Of a stretch of 64,000 bases of DNA, positions 17,130 to 25,184 are shown in pieces. The position numbers were made by a program, and so were the translations under genes. Origin of the DNA: Rheinheimera sp. (lineage in GTDB: Bacteria; Pseudomonadota; Gammaproteobacteria; Enterobacterales; Alteromonadaceae); NCBI GenBank assembly GCA_003482455.1, contig DMYW01000061.1:41961-105960 (forward strand). The letters are read 5' to 3'. How positions within the stretch are numbered: the stretch's first letter is position 1; each line of letters starts with the position of its first letter. Below the pieces are notes generated by a model. That model did not search any database and was not told the origin of the DNA. It was given only the letters and a program-made list of their open reading frames with translations.

Positions 17130-17647
17130 AACAGTCTTTTCGTGGCAAGCGCCAGGCCAAACAAAACGCGCGACTGGCACAACAAAGCAAACTGAACTTA
17201 GTGGCCTTGATGGATATTTTCACCATTCTAGTGTTTTTCCTGATGGTCAACCAAAGCGAAGTCACAGTGATGCAAAGCGACAGTCAGATGACGTTACCTC
17301 AATCTGCTAGCGAGCAGATGCCGGTTGAAACCGCGGTTGTTTCGGTGCATCTGGATAAAGTTAGTTTGCAAGGCAATATCATTTGGCAAGGCAACCTGCA
17401 AGATCAACAGGCGTTTGCCATCTTGCAACAGCAAGTGACTGCGAAATTAGCTGAACTTGCTAAAGCACAAGGTCCGCTACCTGAAGCTCAACAGGCTACA
17501 GGACGCGCCGTCACCGTACTGGGTGACAAAGCAGTGCCCTATGCCTTGTTAAAGCAAATCCTTACGGCCTGTGCCAATACCGAATTTCGTAATGTGTCGC
17601 TCGCGGTTGAACTGCAACAAGACAAAGCCAGCGGAGGGCAGCCATGA
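17126..17647 (+). CDS. ExbD/TolR-like protein with intact membrane Asp
   Basis: 173 aa: a basic N-terminus, one transmembrane helix beginning NLVALMDIFTILVFFLMV with the conserved proton-binding Asp at D30, and a periplasmic domain of about 130 residues. Predicted to pair with the TolQ-like protein as the energy-converting subunit. Overlaps of ATGA at both ends indicate tight translational coupling within the motor gene set. Two consecutive ExbD-type genes after one TolQ-type gene is the arrangement also seen in gliding-motor loci of Myxococcus (aglR-aglQ-aglS), mentioned only as an analogy. Confidence 0.9.
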   Translation: MKQSFRGKRQAKQNARLAQQSKLNLVALMDIFTILVFFLMVNQSEVTVMQSDSQMTLPQSASEQMPVETAVVSVHLDKVSLQGNIIWQGNLQDQQAFAILQQQVTAKLAELAKAQGPLPEAQQATGRAVTVLGDKAVPYALLKQILTACANTEFRNVSLAVELQQDKASGGQP

Positions 17648-18618
17648 GTAGCGTCAGCTTACAATGGGACCCAAGCAAAGCCGAATACGACGACAAGGTA
17701 TATTTCCGGTTGCAGGCTGCGGGCGTATTGTTATTTTTGGCAATCGCCGTGGCAGTGCCGCAAATTCAGCTACCAGAGCCGGTGAAGCCGCCACCGCCAC
17801 CACCGCCACCATTGACCGAGCTACAGCTGCCAGAACGGGTTATTCCTCCGCCGCCTAAACCGGAAGAGAAAAAACCAGAGCCGCCAAAACCGGAAGAGAA
17901 AAAGCCCGAGCCCGTCAAAGAAAAACCGGTAGAGGCCAGCAAGACTCCGCCGGTAAAACCTGACAAAAAGCAACCCACAGTGGAAGACGCGCGGGAAGTT
18001 GCTGAAAAATCGGGTTTGTTGGCATTAAAAGACGATCTGGCGGACTTACGGCAACAATTTGACGCAGATACAACAACACCAACCGTGACCAATGATGCCG
18101 CCACCCAAACCGTCAATTTAGAACGCAAGGTGATTGGTGCCGCCAGTCAGGCGACTTATGCCAAAGCCCAAGCGGCGACCGCACAAGGAACGATTGGCAA
18201 AGTCGCGTTATCTGACAAAGGCGCCACCAATGTCAAAGAAGTTGCATTGGCCGGCCTTGCCGACAAAAACACGGTGGAACGCAACAAAGCCGAAGCGGCG
18301 AAAAAGAACCAAAAAGGTTCTGGACCTACTGGTCGCAGTGAAGCCCAGATCCGGCAGATTTTGGAAGCCAACAAGAGCAGTTTGTACACCTTGTACAATC
18401 GTGCTTTGCGACAAAACCCAATGCTCAAAGGTAAAGTGGTTTTTGAGTTGGTGATCACGCCGGCGGGGACAGTCAGTACGGTGAAAATCGTCATGTCAGA
18501 GCTTGGTGATAGCAAGCTTGAGCGGCAATTGCAATTAAGGTTGCAGACCGTGCAGTTTGGTGCAGCTGAGGTCAGTTTGACTCGGTCGCAATGGACTATT
18601 GAATTTTTGCCGGGGTAA
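17644..18618 (+). CDS. TonB-like energy transducer with AgmX/PglI-type C-terminal domain
   Basis: 324 aa. A short cytoplasmic N-terminus leads into one transmembrane helix (about residues 25-42). A long Pro/Lys/Glu-rich periplasmic linker follows (about 45-110, with PPPPPPPP and repeated PKPEEKKPEP). The C-terminal domain (about 225-324: IRQILEANKSSLYTLYNRAL, then LVITPAGTVSTVKIV) matches the AgmX/PglI C-terminal domain related to TonB. It should connect the TolQ/ExbD motor to outer-membrane partners. It is the last of the overlapping run; a 56-nt gap follows. Confidence 0.88.
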   Translation: MSSVSLQWDPSKAEYDDKVYFRLQAAGVLLFLAIAVAVPQIQLPEPVKPPPPPPPPLTELQLPERVIPPPPKPEEKKPEPPKPEEKKPEPVKEKPVEASKTPPVKPDKKQPTVEDAREVAEKSGLLALKDDLADLRQQFDADTTTPTVTNDAATQTVNLERKVIGAASQATYAKAQAATAQGTIGKVALSDKGATNVKEVALAGLADKNTVERNKAEAAKKNQKGSGPTGRSEAQIRQILEANKSSLYTLYNRALRQNPMLKGKVVFELVITPAGTVSTVKIVMSELGDSKLERQLQLRLQTVQFGAAEVSLTRSQWTIEFLPG

Positions 18619-18674
18619 CAGCCGGCACCGTGTGGTACAGGTAGTTTGAGGTACACGCAGATGGGAGATTGCAA

Positions 18675-19868
18675 ATGAAACCTGGTATTCGTCAACTCGT
18701 CGCTATCGCTTGTGTGATAGCGAGCCAATCGGCTGTTGCAGCGCCGCTTGAGCAAGCAAAACGCATGCATGACCGTTTAGCGGGGGTGCCGGCTGATGCT
18801 GCAACACTTACGCAGATGGCGCAATTGATAGGCAGCGGCAACGCCGTTGCTGCTGCTCAACTGGCAATCAACCATCCTGATTTTTACCGAACGACTTTAA
18901 AACTGTTTGCAGCGGCTGACACCAATGAAGATCAAGATGTCTTTGAACCACTCAACGACTACAGCGCGACTGTCATTGGCTTGATCCGCGACGACATCGA
19001 TTTTCGACAAGTTCTACAGACCAATATGTTATATGTCGGTGACGCGTCCACTAACGCGCCTAGCTATCAAAGTACCAATAATGATCATTATCTGTACCTA
19101 GACAAGCAAGGTGTTGATTTAAAAACGCATTTGGTTGCACGTAGCCAATCGAGCCTCAACGGCATTCCTGACAGTGCCGCTGCAGGAGTCATGACTAGCC
19201 GAGCTGGTGCCAAAGCGTTTTTTTATCTAGGGACTAACCGCGCAATGCTGCGCTTTACCTTAATGAGCCAACTGTGTACCGACCTAGAGCCGATCAAAGA
19301 CACCAGTCGTTCGGTTGACCGGATCCGACAAGACGTCAGTCGCAGTCCTGGTGGCGATAGCCGGATCTTTAACAACCGCTGCGTCGGCTGTCATGCCGGG
19401 ATGGACCCTCTAGCCCAAGCATTTGCCTATTACGATTACCAATTTACTGATGCTGATGGCAGTAACGGCCGTGTTTTTTATCAAGCCGAAGGCACCACCA
19501 ACGCCACCACAGGTACCCGGGTACAACCTAAATACTTAATCAACGCTGGTTCATTTCCATTGGGATACATCACCAAAACCGACGAATGGGAAAACTATTG
19601 GCGGGAAGGGCGCAACCAAGCGCTTGGCTGGGACCCGACGTTACCGGGCAAAGGGCAAGGAGCCAAGAGTATGGGGCAAGAGCTAGCCAACAGCACAGCA
19701 TTTGCGCAATGCCAAGTGAAAAAAGTGTTTAAGGCCGTGTGCTTACGTGAACCAGAATCCAACGCCGATGTGTTGCAGGTGAATCAAATTACCAGCCACT
19801 TCCGCGGTAATGGCTACAAAATGAAACAGGTGTTTGCAGAAACTGCCGCCTATTGCATAGGAGATTGA
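18675..19868 (+). CDS. Exported monoheme c-type protein with DUF1588/DUF1585-like regions
   Basis: 397 aa with a signal peptide (cleavage near SQSAVA-AP). CVGCH (C236-H240) is followed by AGMDPLAQAFAYYDY. This matches the heme-plus-DPLG pattern of the DUF1588 part of planctomycete-type DUF1592 proteins. The C-terminal LANSTAFAQCQVKKVFKAVCLREPES resembles DUF1585. In planctomycetes such proteins are encoded beside DUF1501/DUF1552 proteins, and a Tat-exported DUF1501-like gene follows two genes later here. The start ATG 18675 has GGGAG 7 nt upstream; a TTG two codons earlier is less likely. Substrate unknown. Confidence 0.7.
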   Translation: MKPGIRQLVAIACVIASQSAVAAPLEQAKRMHDRLAGVPADAATLTQMAQLIGSGNAVAAAQLAINHPDFYRTTLKLFAAADTNEDQDVFEPLNDYSATVIGLIRDDIDFRQVLQTNMLYVGDASTNAPSYQSTNNDHYLYLDKQGVDLKTHLVARSQSSLNGIPDSAAAGVMTSRAGAKAFFYLGTNRAMLRFTLMSQLCTDLEPIKDTSRSVDRIRQDVSRSPGGDSRIFNNRCVGCHAGMDPLAQAFAYYDYQFTDADGSNGRVFYQAEGTTNATTGTRVQPKYLINAGSFPLGYITKTDEWENYWREGRNQALGWDPTLPGKGQGAKSMGQELANSTAFAQCQVKKVFKAVCLREPESNADVLQVNQITSHFRGNGYKMKQVFAETAAYCIGD

Positions 19869-19870
19869 TC

Positions 19871-22312
19871 ATGAAGTTCTCCTTGTTTTCCAAGAAAGTA
19901 TCAGCGGCAATTATTGTCGGACTCATGCTGGCTGCCTGCGGTGGCCCAGAAGTCGAAAGCAATGCGCCACCTGTCGTCACACCACCGGATGAAGGCTATA
20001 AAGGCCCTGCACCGCAGACCAGTGATATCCAACAGTACAAAACTGCATTTTGGGACAATGTGTCGCCGACTAACCGCTGCGGTAACTGTCACGTTCAAGG
20101 CAAGACATCACCAGCCTTTGCCCGCAACGACGATGTCAATTTGGCTTACGCTGCAACAACGCCGTTGGTGAATTTAACCGATCCAGCCAGTTCTAAAATC
20201 GTGCAGAAAGTAGGCGGCGGCCATAACTGTTGGTTGTCCAGCGCGCAAGCCTGCGCCGATACCATGACCCAATGGATCCGCTTGTGGGCCAACAGCACTG
20301 TGTCGACCCAATCGACTATTACGCTGGTAGCGCCCGTCAACCGCGATGTCGGTTCCAGCAAAGCGTTACCTGCCAGCTCGTCGTTGTTCCAAACACACGT
20401 GTACCCAATTCTGCAAGAGTATTGCGTGGGATGTCACACGCCGTCCTCTGTGCAAGCGCAAGCACCATTTTTTGCCCATAGCGACGTGAATGTTGCGTAT
20501 GACGCAGCCAAGCCATTGATGAATTTGGATAAAGTGGAACTTTCACGCTTTGTGGTGCGGTTAGGCCGTGAATTTCATAACTGCTGGAGTGATTGCGCGC
20601 AAAACGCGGCCACCATGCAAGCGGCCATTAAGCGCATCGCTGATGCAGTACCAGCAACCACGCTAGATCCTGCCTTGGTGCCATCTAAAGCGCTGCGCTT
20701 AGGCGATGGCGTCGTCGCGTCCAGCGGCGGTCGTTATGAGCGCAATCAAATCGCCTTTTACCAATTTAAAACCGGCGATGGTGCGATCGCTTACGATACG
20801 TCAGGCATAGAACCAGCAGCGAATTTGACCTTACAAGGCGATATTCGTTGGATCACCGGGTGGGGTATTCATATCACCAGCGGCCGAGCGCAAGCGACGA
20901 CCGATGCCAGTAAAAAGATTGGCAAACTGATAACGGCAACCGGCGAGATGTCCATCGAAGCGTGGGTGGTTCCTGCCAACGTGTCGCAAGAAGGCCCGGC
21001 AGCGATTGTCAGTTATGCCGGCTCTAGCATCAGTCGCAATTTTACCGTTGGCCAGACCCTGTATAACTACGACTATCTGCTGCGTACGGAGCGTGCAGGC
21101 AACAGCGGCAATCCAGCCTTGTCGACACCTGATGCCGCCGAGTTGTTGCAGGCTACGTTGCAACATGTGGTGTTAACCTACGACCTTACCAATGGCCGTC
21201 GCATCTATGTCAACGGTGTCGATAGCGGTGTGCGCGAAACCGCCAGCCCACTAAAAGACTGGGATGACACTTTTGCGCTGATGGTCGGGAATGAAGCGAA
21301 TGGCAACCGCCAATGGCAAGGTGCGGTGCGGTTACTCGCCATTCACAACAAGGCGTTAACTGCTGCCCAAGTGAAGCAGAACTTCGATGTCGGCGTGGGG
21401 CAAAAATTCTTCTTGTTGTTTGGCATAGGTCAGCAAATCAATGTACCGGAAACCTACGTGTTATTTGAGGTGTCCCAGTTTGATGATTTCTCCTATCTAT
21501 TTTCCCAACCGCGATTGGTGAACCTCAATGGCACCGCTTTACCAAGCAATCTGACCATCGAAGGTATGGCACTTGGTCTCAACGGTAAAGAAGTCAGTAC
21601 TGGCCAAGCTTGGATGAAAAAATCTTGGATTGTACCTGCCGCCACTGTGCTGAAAACGCCATACATGTTGTCTAGTCAAGGCACCATTATTGCCGCGGAA
21701 GGCGGCGCGGGAAGTGACGAGTTTTTCCTATCCTTTGCGCGCCTTGGCAACAAAACACACGTTCGGGTAACGCCATCTTACCCCGAGCAGACGGTCGCCG
21801 CAGCGACGAGCTCCTCAGCCAATATTGGTTTGCGTACCTTTGCTCGCATCAACGCCAGTATGAGCCAATTGACTGGCGTACCTATGTCGCAGGCCAAAGT
21901 GGCATCTGTTTATGACGTGGTGATCCGTCAGTTGCCATCAGACCCAACAGTGGACACTTTTGTGTCGTCACAACAAATGGGCGTAACTCAACTAGGTATC
22001 GCTTATTGCGACGCTGCGATTGAAGACAACACGATCCGCAGCAACTGGTTTGGCGCGCTGAACTTCAACCAGCCGGCCAGCACTTTCGTCAGCGAACCGA
22101 CCCAAAGCAGTTTTGTCACGGCACTCGTTGATAAATTGCAACCGTTGTCTCCGCAAAGCAGCGCACCAAGGGTGCAAATGGAAACGGAAATTAAAGCCCT
22201 GATGGGACGACTGGCCGCCTGTGGTGCCAATTGCAGCGCAGATCGCAGTAAAACGATTGCCAAGGCGGCATGTACCGCAGTACTGGCCAGCAGTGAAGTA
22301 CTGGTGTACTAA
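19871..22312 (+). CDS. Diheme LamG-domain lipoprotein
   Basis: 813 aa with a lipoprotein signal (lipobox LAAC, Cys near residue 23). Two heme c sites, CGNCH (C70-H74) and CVGCH (C185-H189), each begin a similar module containing D-VN-AY and A-PL-NL segments, so the N-terminal 270 residues are an internal duplication. A LamG/concanavalin-like domain follows at about 310-520 (MSIEAWVVPA and NGRRIYVNGVDSG). The C-terminal 290 residues are unrecognised. Cytochrome modules plus a LamG domain point to a cell-surface or outer-membrane protein that binds a polymer or partner. RBS AGGAG 7 nt upstream. Confidence 0.75.
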   Translation: MKFSLFSKKVSAAIIVGLMLAACGGPEVESNAPPVVTPPDEGYKGPAPQTSDIQQYKTAFWDNVSPTNRCGNCHVQGKTSPAFARNDDVNLAYAATTPLVNLTDPASSKIVQKVGGGHNCWLSSAQACADTMTQWIRLWANSTVSTQSTITLVAPVNRDVGSSKALPASSSLFQTHVYPILQEYCVGCHTPSSVQAQAPFFAHSDVNVAYDAAKPLMNLDKVELSRFVVRLGREFHNCWSDCAQNAATMQAAIKRIADAVPATTLDPALVPSKALRLGDGVVASSGGRYERNQIAFYQFKTGDGAIAYDTSGIEPAANLTLQGDIRWITGWGIHITSGRAQATTDASKKIGKLITATGEMSIEAWVVPANVSQEGPAAIVSYAGSSISRNFTVGQTLYNYDYLLRTERAGNSGNPALSTPDAAELLQATLQHVVLTYDLTNGRRIYVNGVDSGVRETASPLKDWDDTFALMVGNEANGNRQWQGAVRLLAIHNKALTAAQVKQNFDVGVGQKFFLLFGIGQQINVPETYVLFEVSQFDDFSYLFSQPRLVNLNGTALPSNLTIEGMALGLNGKEVSTGQAWMKKSWIVPAATVLKTPYMLSSQGTIIAAEGGAGSDEFFLSFARLGNKTHVRVTPSYPEQTVAAATSSSANIGLRTFARINASMSQLTGVPMSQAKVASVYDVVIRQLPSDPTVDTFVSSQQMGVTQLGIAYCDAAIEDNTIRSNWFGALNFNQPASTFVSEPTQSSFVTALVDKLQPLSPQSSAPRVQMETEIKALMGRLAACGANCSADRSKTIAKAACTAVLASSEVLVY

Positions 22313-22319
22313 GGAGTAG

Positions 22320-23906
22320 ATGATGAAAACGAAAAAAGCCTTACATCCAGACGCACCCTTGTACTTTGCCGATCACCGTAAGCCTGTGACAAGGCGCGAC
22401 TTTTTAGCCTGTGGTCTGGGCGTTGGTAGTGCCATCTTAACCGGCGGCTCGGTGCTGAGTTTATTTGCAGCACCCAACAAAGCGCATGCGGCGTTATCGG
22501 CGGATCTTGAAGCGTTGAAGCGGCAATGCGGTATCGCCGTGCAAGGTGCCGGTAAAATTCCATTTGTCTGTTTTGATTTAGCCGGCGGCGCCAACATCGC
22601 AGGGTCCAACGTGTTGGTTGGGGGGACTGGCGGTCAACTCGACTTTTTGTCGACGCAGGGTTACAGCAAGTTGGGCTTGCCAGCCGACATGGTGCCAGGC
22701 GCAGTCAACGCCGCCGATCCGGTCAATGGCTTTATCAACACCCAACTTGGTTTAGCTTTTCACAGCGATTCGGCCATGCTGCGCGGCATTTTAGACCGCA
22801 CTGCAACCACAACACGCGCCATGACCAATGGCGCTGTGATCCCAAGCCAATCCGAAAACGACACCGGCAACAACCCGCATAACCCGATGTACGCCATTGC
22901 CAAAAGCGGTGCTGACGGTTCTTTGTTGCGGTTAGTTGGCTCGCGCAGTTCCGATTCAGGTGGTAACTCGATGATGCCACCTGAATTTTATAATCCTGAG
23001 TGGCGGCCGACTAAAATCGACCGCGCGTCAGATGTGACCGGCTTAGTCGACATCGGTGATTTGTTCAGCTTACTCAATCAAAGCGACGCAGTGGCGGTGA
23101 TGGAGTCGATCCAGCGCATCAGCAACCAAAAAATGGGCCAGTTAAACGCCCATGTCACCCGCAACGATGTGATCCAAGATTTAGTGCGCTGCGGTTATGT
23201 GAAAAGTGCCGACCTGACTGATCGGTTTGGTAACCCAGCCAGCTTAAACCCAGCGGCTGATCCTGACATCGTGGGTGCCGCCGGCATTTTCAGCGTCGCT
23301 GAATTTAATGGCGATGGCGAGTTCCAAAAAACTGCCTCCATTATGAAGCTAGTGCTTAGCGGCTACGCCGCGGCGGGGACTGTCACTATGGGTGGTTTTG
23401 ACTACCATACCGGCGAACGTGGCACCGGCGAACTACGTGATTTCCGTGCAGGGCAATGTATCGGCGCTGTGTTGGAATATGCCGCCCGCAAACAAACACC
23501 AGTGATGATATATGTGTTTAGCGATGGCTCGCTGGCATCCAATGGCCGCTTAGACAACAGTGTCGAAGGCCGCGGCAAAGGGGAGTGGACTGGCGATAAC
23601 TCATCGACCGCAGCGTCGTTCTTCTTGGTGTACAACCCTGGTAGTCGGCCGGCCTTGCTCGGTGGCACAGTGGCCGAACAAGCTCGTCATCAGCAGATTG
23701 GTTTTATGCGCGCCGATGCATCGGTTGAAACCGCTTCGTCGGCGGCTGCCAACAACGTCAACTTGCTGGTGCAGACAGTTCTGCTGAACTACATGGCGCT
23801 GCACGGCGAACAAGGGCAGTTCCAAACGGTGGTGCCTTTCCAAGGCCTCGGCAATGCTGCAAACTTAGATCGTCTGACGGCTTTTGCGCCGATCAAGACA
23901 ACCTAA
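22320..23906 (+). CDS. Tat-exported DUF1501-like protein
   Basis: 528 aa. The N-terminus contains a twin-arginine signal (TRRDFLACG) preceding a hydrophobic stretch and an AHA-type cleavage site, so it is exported folded. The remainder resembles DUF1501 proteins of the alkaline-phosphatase/sulfatase superfamily: VCFDLAGGANIAGSN near the N-terminus, GGFDYHTGERGTGELRDFRAG in the middle and MIYVFSDGSLASNGR. Metal-site residues were not verified. Last gene of the envelope operon, with a strong terminator 18 nt downstream. RBS AAGGAG at 22312-22317. Confidence 0.68.
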   Translation: MMKTKKALHPDAPLYFADHRKPVTRRDFLACGLGVGSAILTGGSVLSLFAAPNKAHAALSADLEALKRQCGIAVQGAGKIPFVCFDLAGGANIAGSNVLVGGTGGQLDFLSTQGYSKLGLPADMVPGAVNAADPVNGFINTQLGLAFHSDSAMLRGILDRTATTTRAMTNGAVIPSQSENDTGNNPHNPMYAIAKSGADGSLLRLVGSRSSDSGGNSMMPPEFYNPEWRPTKIDRASDVTGLVDIGDLFSLLNQSDAVAVMESIQRISNQKMGQLNAHVTRNDVIQDLVRCGYVKSADLTDRFGNPASLNPAADPDIVGAAGIFSVAEFNGDGEFQKTASIMKLVLSGYAAAGTVTMGGFDYHTGERGTGELRDFRAGQCIGAVLEYAARKQTPVMIYVFSDGSLASNGRLDNSVEGRGKGEWTGDNSSTAASFFLVYNPGSRPALLGGTVAEQARHQQIGFMRADASVETASSAAANNVNLLVQTVLLNYMALHGEQGQFQTVVPFQGLGNAANLDRLTAFAPIKTT

Positions 23907-23923
23907 CTGTTTGGTCAACAACG

Positions 23924-23950
23924 AAAAAGCCAGCATCAGCTGGCTTTTTT
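23924..23950. terminator. Bidirectional rho-independent terminator
   Basis: AAAGCCAGC-ATCA-GCTGGCTTT stem with a T run on the plus strand and a complementary T run on the minus strand. It ends the 20-kb operon and could also stop apbE transcripts coming from the right. Confidence 0.9.
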
Positions 23951-24078
23951 ATTGCGCATAATCCGCAGGATAGTTTTGGCGAACCCAGTGGTATTGGCTA
24001 GCAAGTGCTTTTTGCTGCAGTGCCAGCCAAGACCACAGGCTGAACGCCACGCGTTGTAGTGCCTTTGCAACGGTTTTG

Positions 24079-25035
24079 CTATTGCAAACCAGACGAAAAG
24101 AACATTTGCCGATCTTGGCGAATAAATACCGCTTCATAATCAGGAATTTGTTCTATCAACGCCATGCCTTTATCTAGTCCCAGTACAAACAAAGTAGTCG
24201 ACAGCGCATCGGTTTGGGTGGCATCAGGGCCGATCACCGACACGCTCATGAGTTCAGTCGGACTTTGGCCTGTTTTCGGGTCCAGAATATGATGGTAGCG
24301 TTTGCCGTCTTCAATGAAATAACGTTCGTAGTCGCCCGAGGTGCTAATCGCTTGGTCAACCAGTGGCAATTCAGCCACATGCCGCTCTTCGGCGCGTGGG
24401 TGCTTGATGGCCACCAACCAAGGCCGGCCGTTTTTATCGCCAAGCAGCCGTGTATCTCCGCCTGCGGACACTAACGCGTGCTGGATGCCCAATTGTTTCA
24501 GCAACTGCACACTGCGCTCGACGGTATACCCTTTGGCGATACCGCCTAAATCAATTTTGACTGCAGGCTTGCTGAACTTGACTTGCTGCTTTGGCAGTAA
24601 TTCGACAAATCGGTAGTTGATCCATTGTTTTTGTGTTGCCAGTTCTGTGGCGGTTGGCTTTTTATGCTCACGATAGTCGAACTTAAAACCAACGGACGCA
24701 AACGTAATATCAAAGGCGCCGCCACTGAGTTCCGACATTTGCCGCGATCGGTCTAACAAGTCCCACATCTCTTTAGATACTGTCACTGGGCGTTTCGCCG
24801 CGTCGCGGTTCAATAAACTCAGTTCACTGGTGGCAACCCATGGGCTCATCAACGCATTGACGCGCGCAAACTCGGCTTCCACCACAGCGATGGCTTTGTC
24901 CGCCGTTGCGTCATCTTTCGCCATTAGTTCGACGTAGGCTTGCGTGCCCATTGGTTTAAAGCTGTATTGCCGCCAAACATCGGCGTGCGCCGCCGTGGAT
25001 ACAAGCAGCGCAACTATCAGTCCAATCCGCCGCAT
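24079..25035 (-). CDS. apbE: FAD:protein FMN transferase (ApbE)
   Basis: 318 aa with a signal peptide (MRRIGLIVALLVSTAAHA), so periplasmic. It transfers FMN from FAD to a Ser or Thr of target proteins, using Mg2+. Family motifs are present: KIDLGGIAKGY (about residues 167-177), HHILDPKTG and the metal-site region TDALSTTLFVLG. Length is usual. It is convergent with the envelope operon and ends against its terminator. No Nqr or Rnf genes are in the window, so its target may be an operon product, with the DUF3570 protein as candidate. RBS GGAGG before the ATG. Confidence 0.92.
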   Translation of the reverse strand: MRRIGLIVALLVSTAAHADVWRQYSFKPMGTQAYVELMAKDDATADKAIAVVEAEFARVNALMSPWVATSELSLLNRDAAKRPVTVSKEMWDLLDRSRQMSELSGGAFDITFASVGFKFDYREHKKPTATELATQKQWINYRFVELLPKQQVKFSKPAVKIDLGGIAKGYTVERSVQLLKQLGIQHALVSAGGDTRLLGDKNGRPWLVAIKHPRAEERHVAELPLVDQAISTSGDYERYFIEDGKRYHHILDPKTGQSPTELMSVSVIGPDATQTDALSTTLFVLGLDKGMALIEQIPDYEAVFIRQDRQMFFSSGLQ

Positions 25036-25184
25036 AAGGCCTCCGATAAAAAGTAACTGGTTGATTTTCTTCTGTTGCAGTGCAAATGGGAAGAAAAACT
25101 TCCTGCGATTGCGGCAACGCGAATGCCGCTTTTGTATGGCTTTTCTGCTACACTAAGCGCCTTTTTTTGCGATTGAGACCAGCC

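Noticed and set aside
15962..17647. Zorya-type defence system motor
   Set aside because: Zorya uses MotAB-like ZorA/ZorB with helicase or nuclease partners; none is here.
17766..18128. Gly/Ser-rich minus-strand ORF
   Set aside because: Antisense of the Pro/Lys/Glu-rich linker of the TonB-like protein; composition artefact.
15962..18618. Housekeeping Tol-Pal or ExbBD-TonB locus
   Set aside because: No tolA, tolB, pal or TonB-dependent receptor is adjacent, there are two exbD genes, and the C-terminal domain is AgmX/PglI-like.
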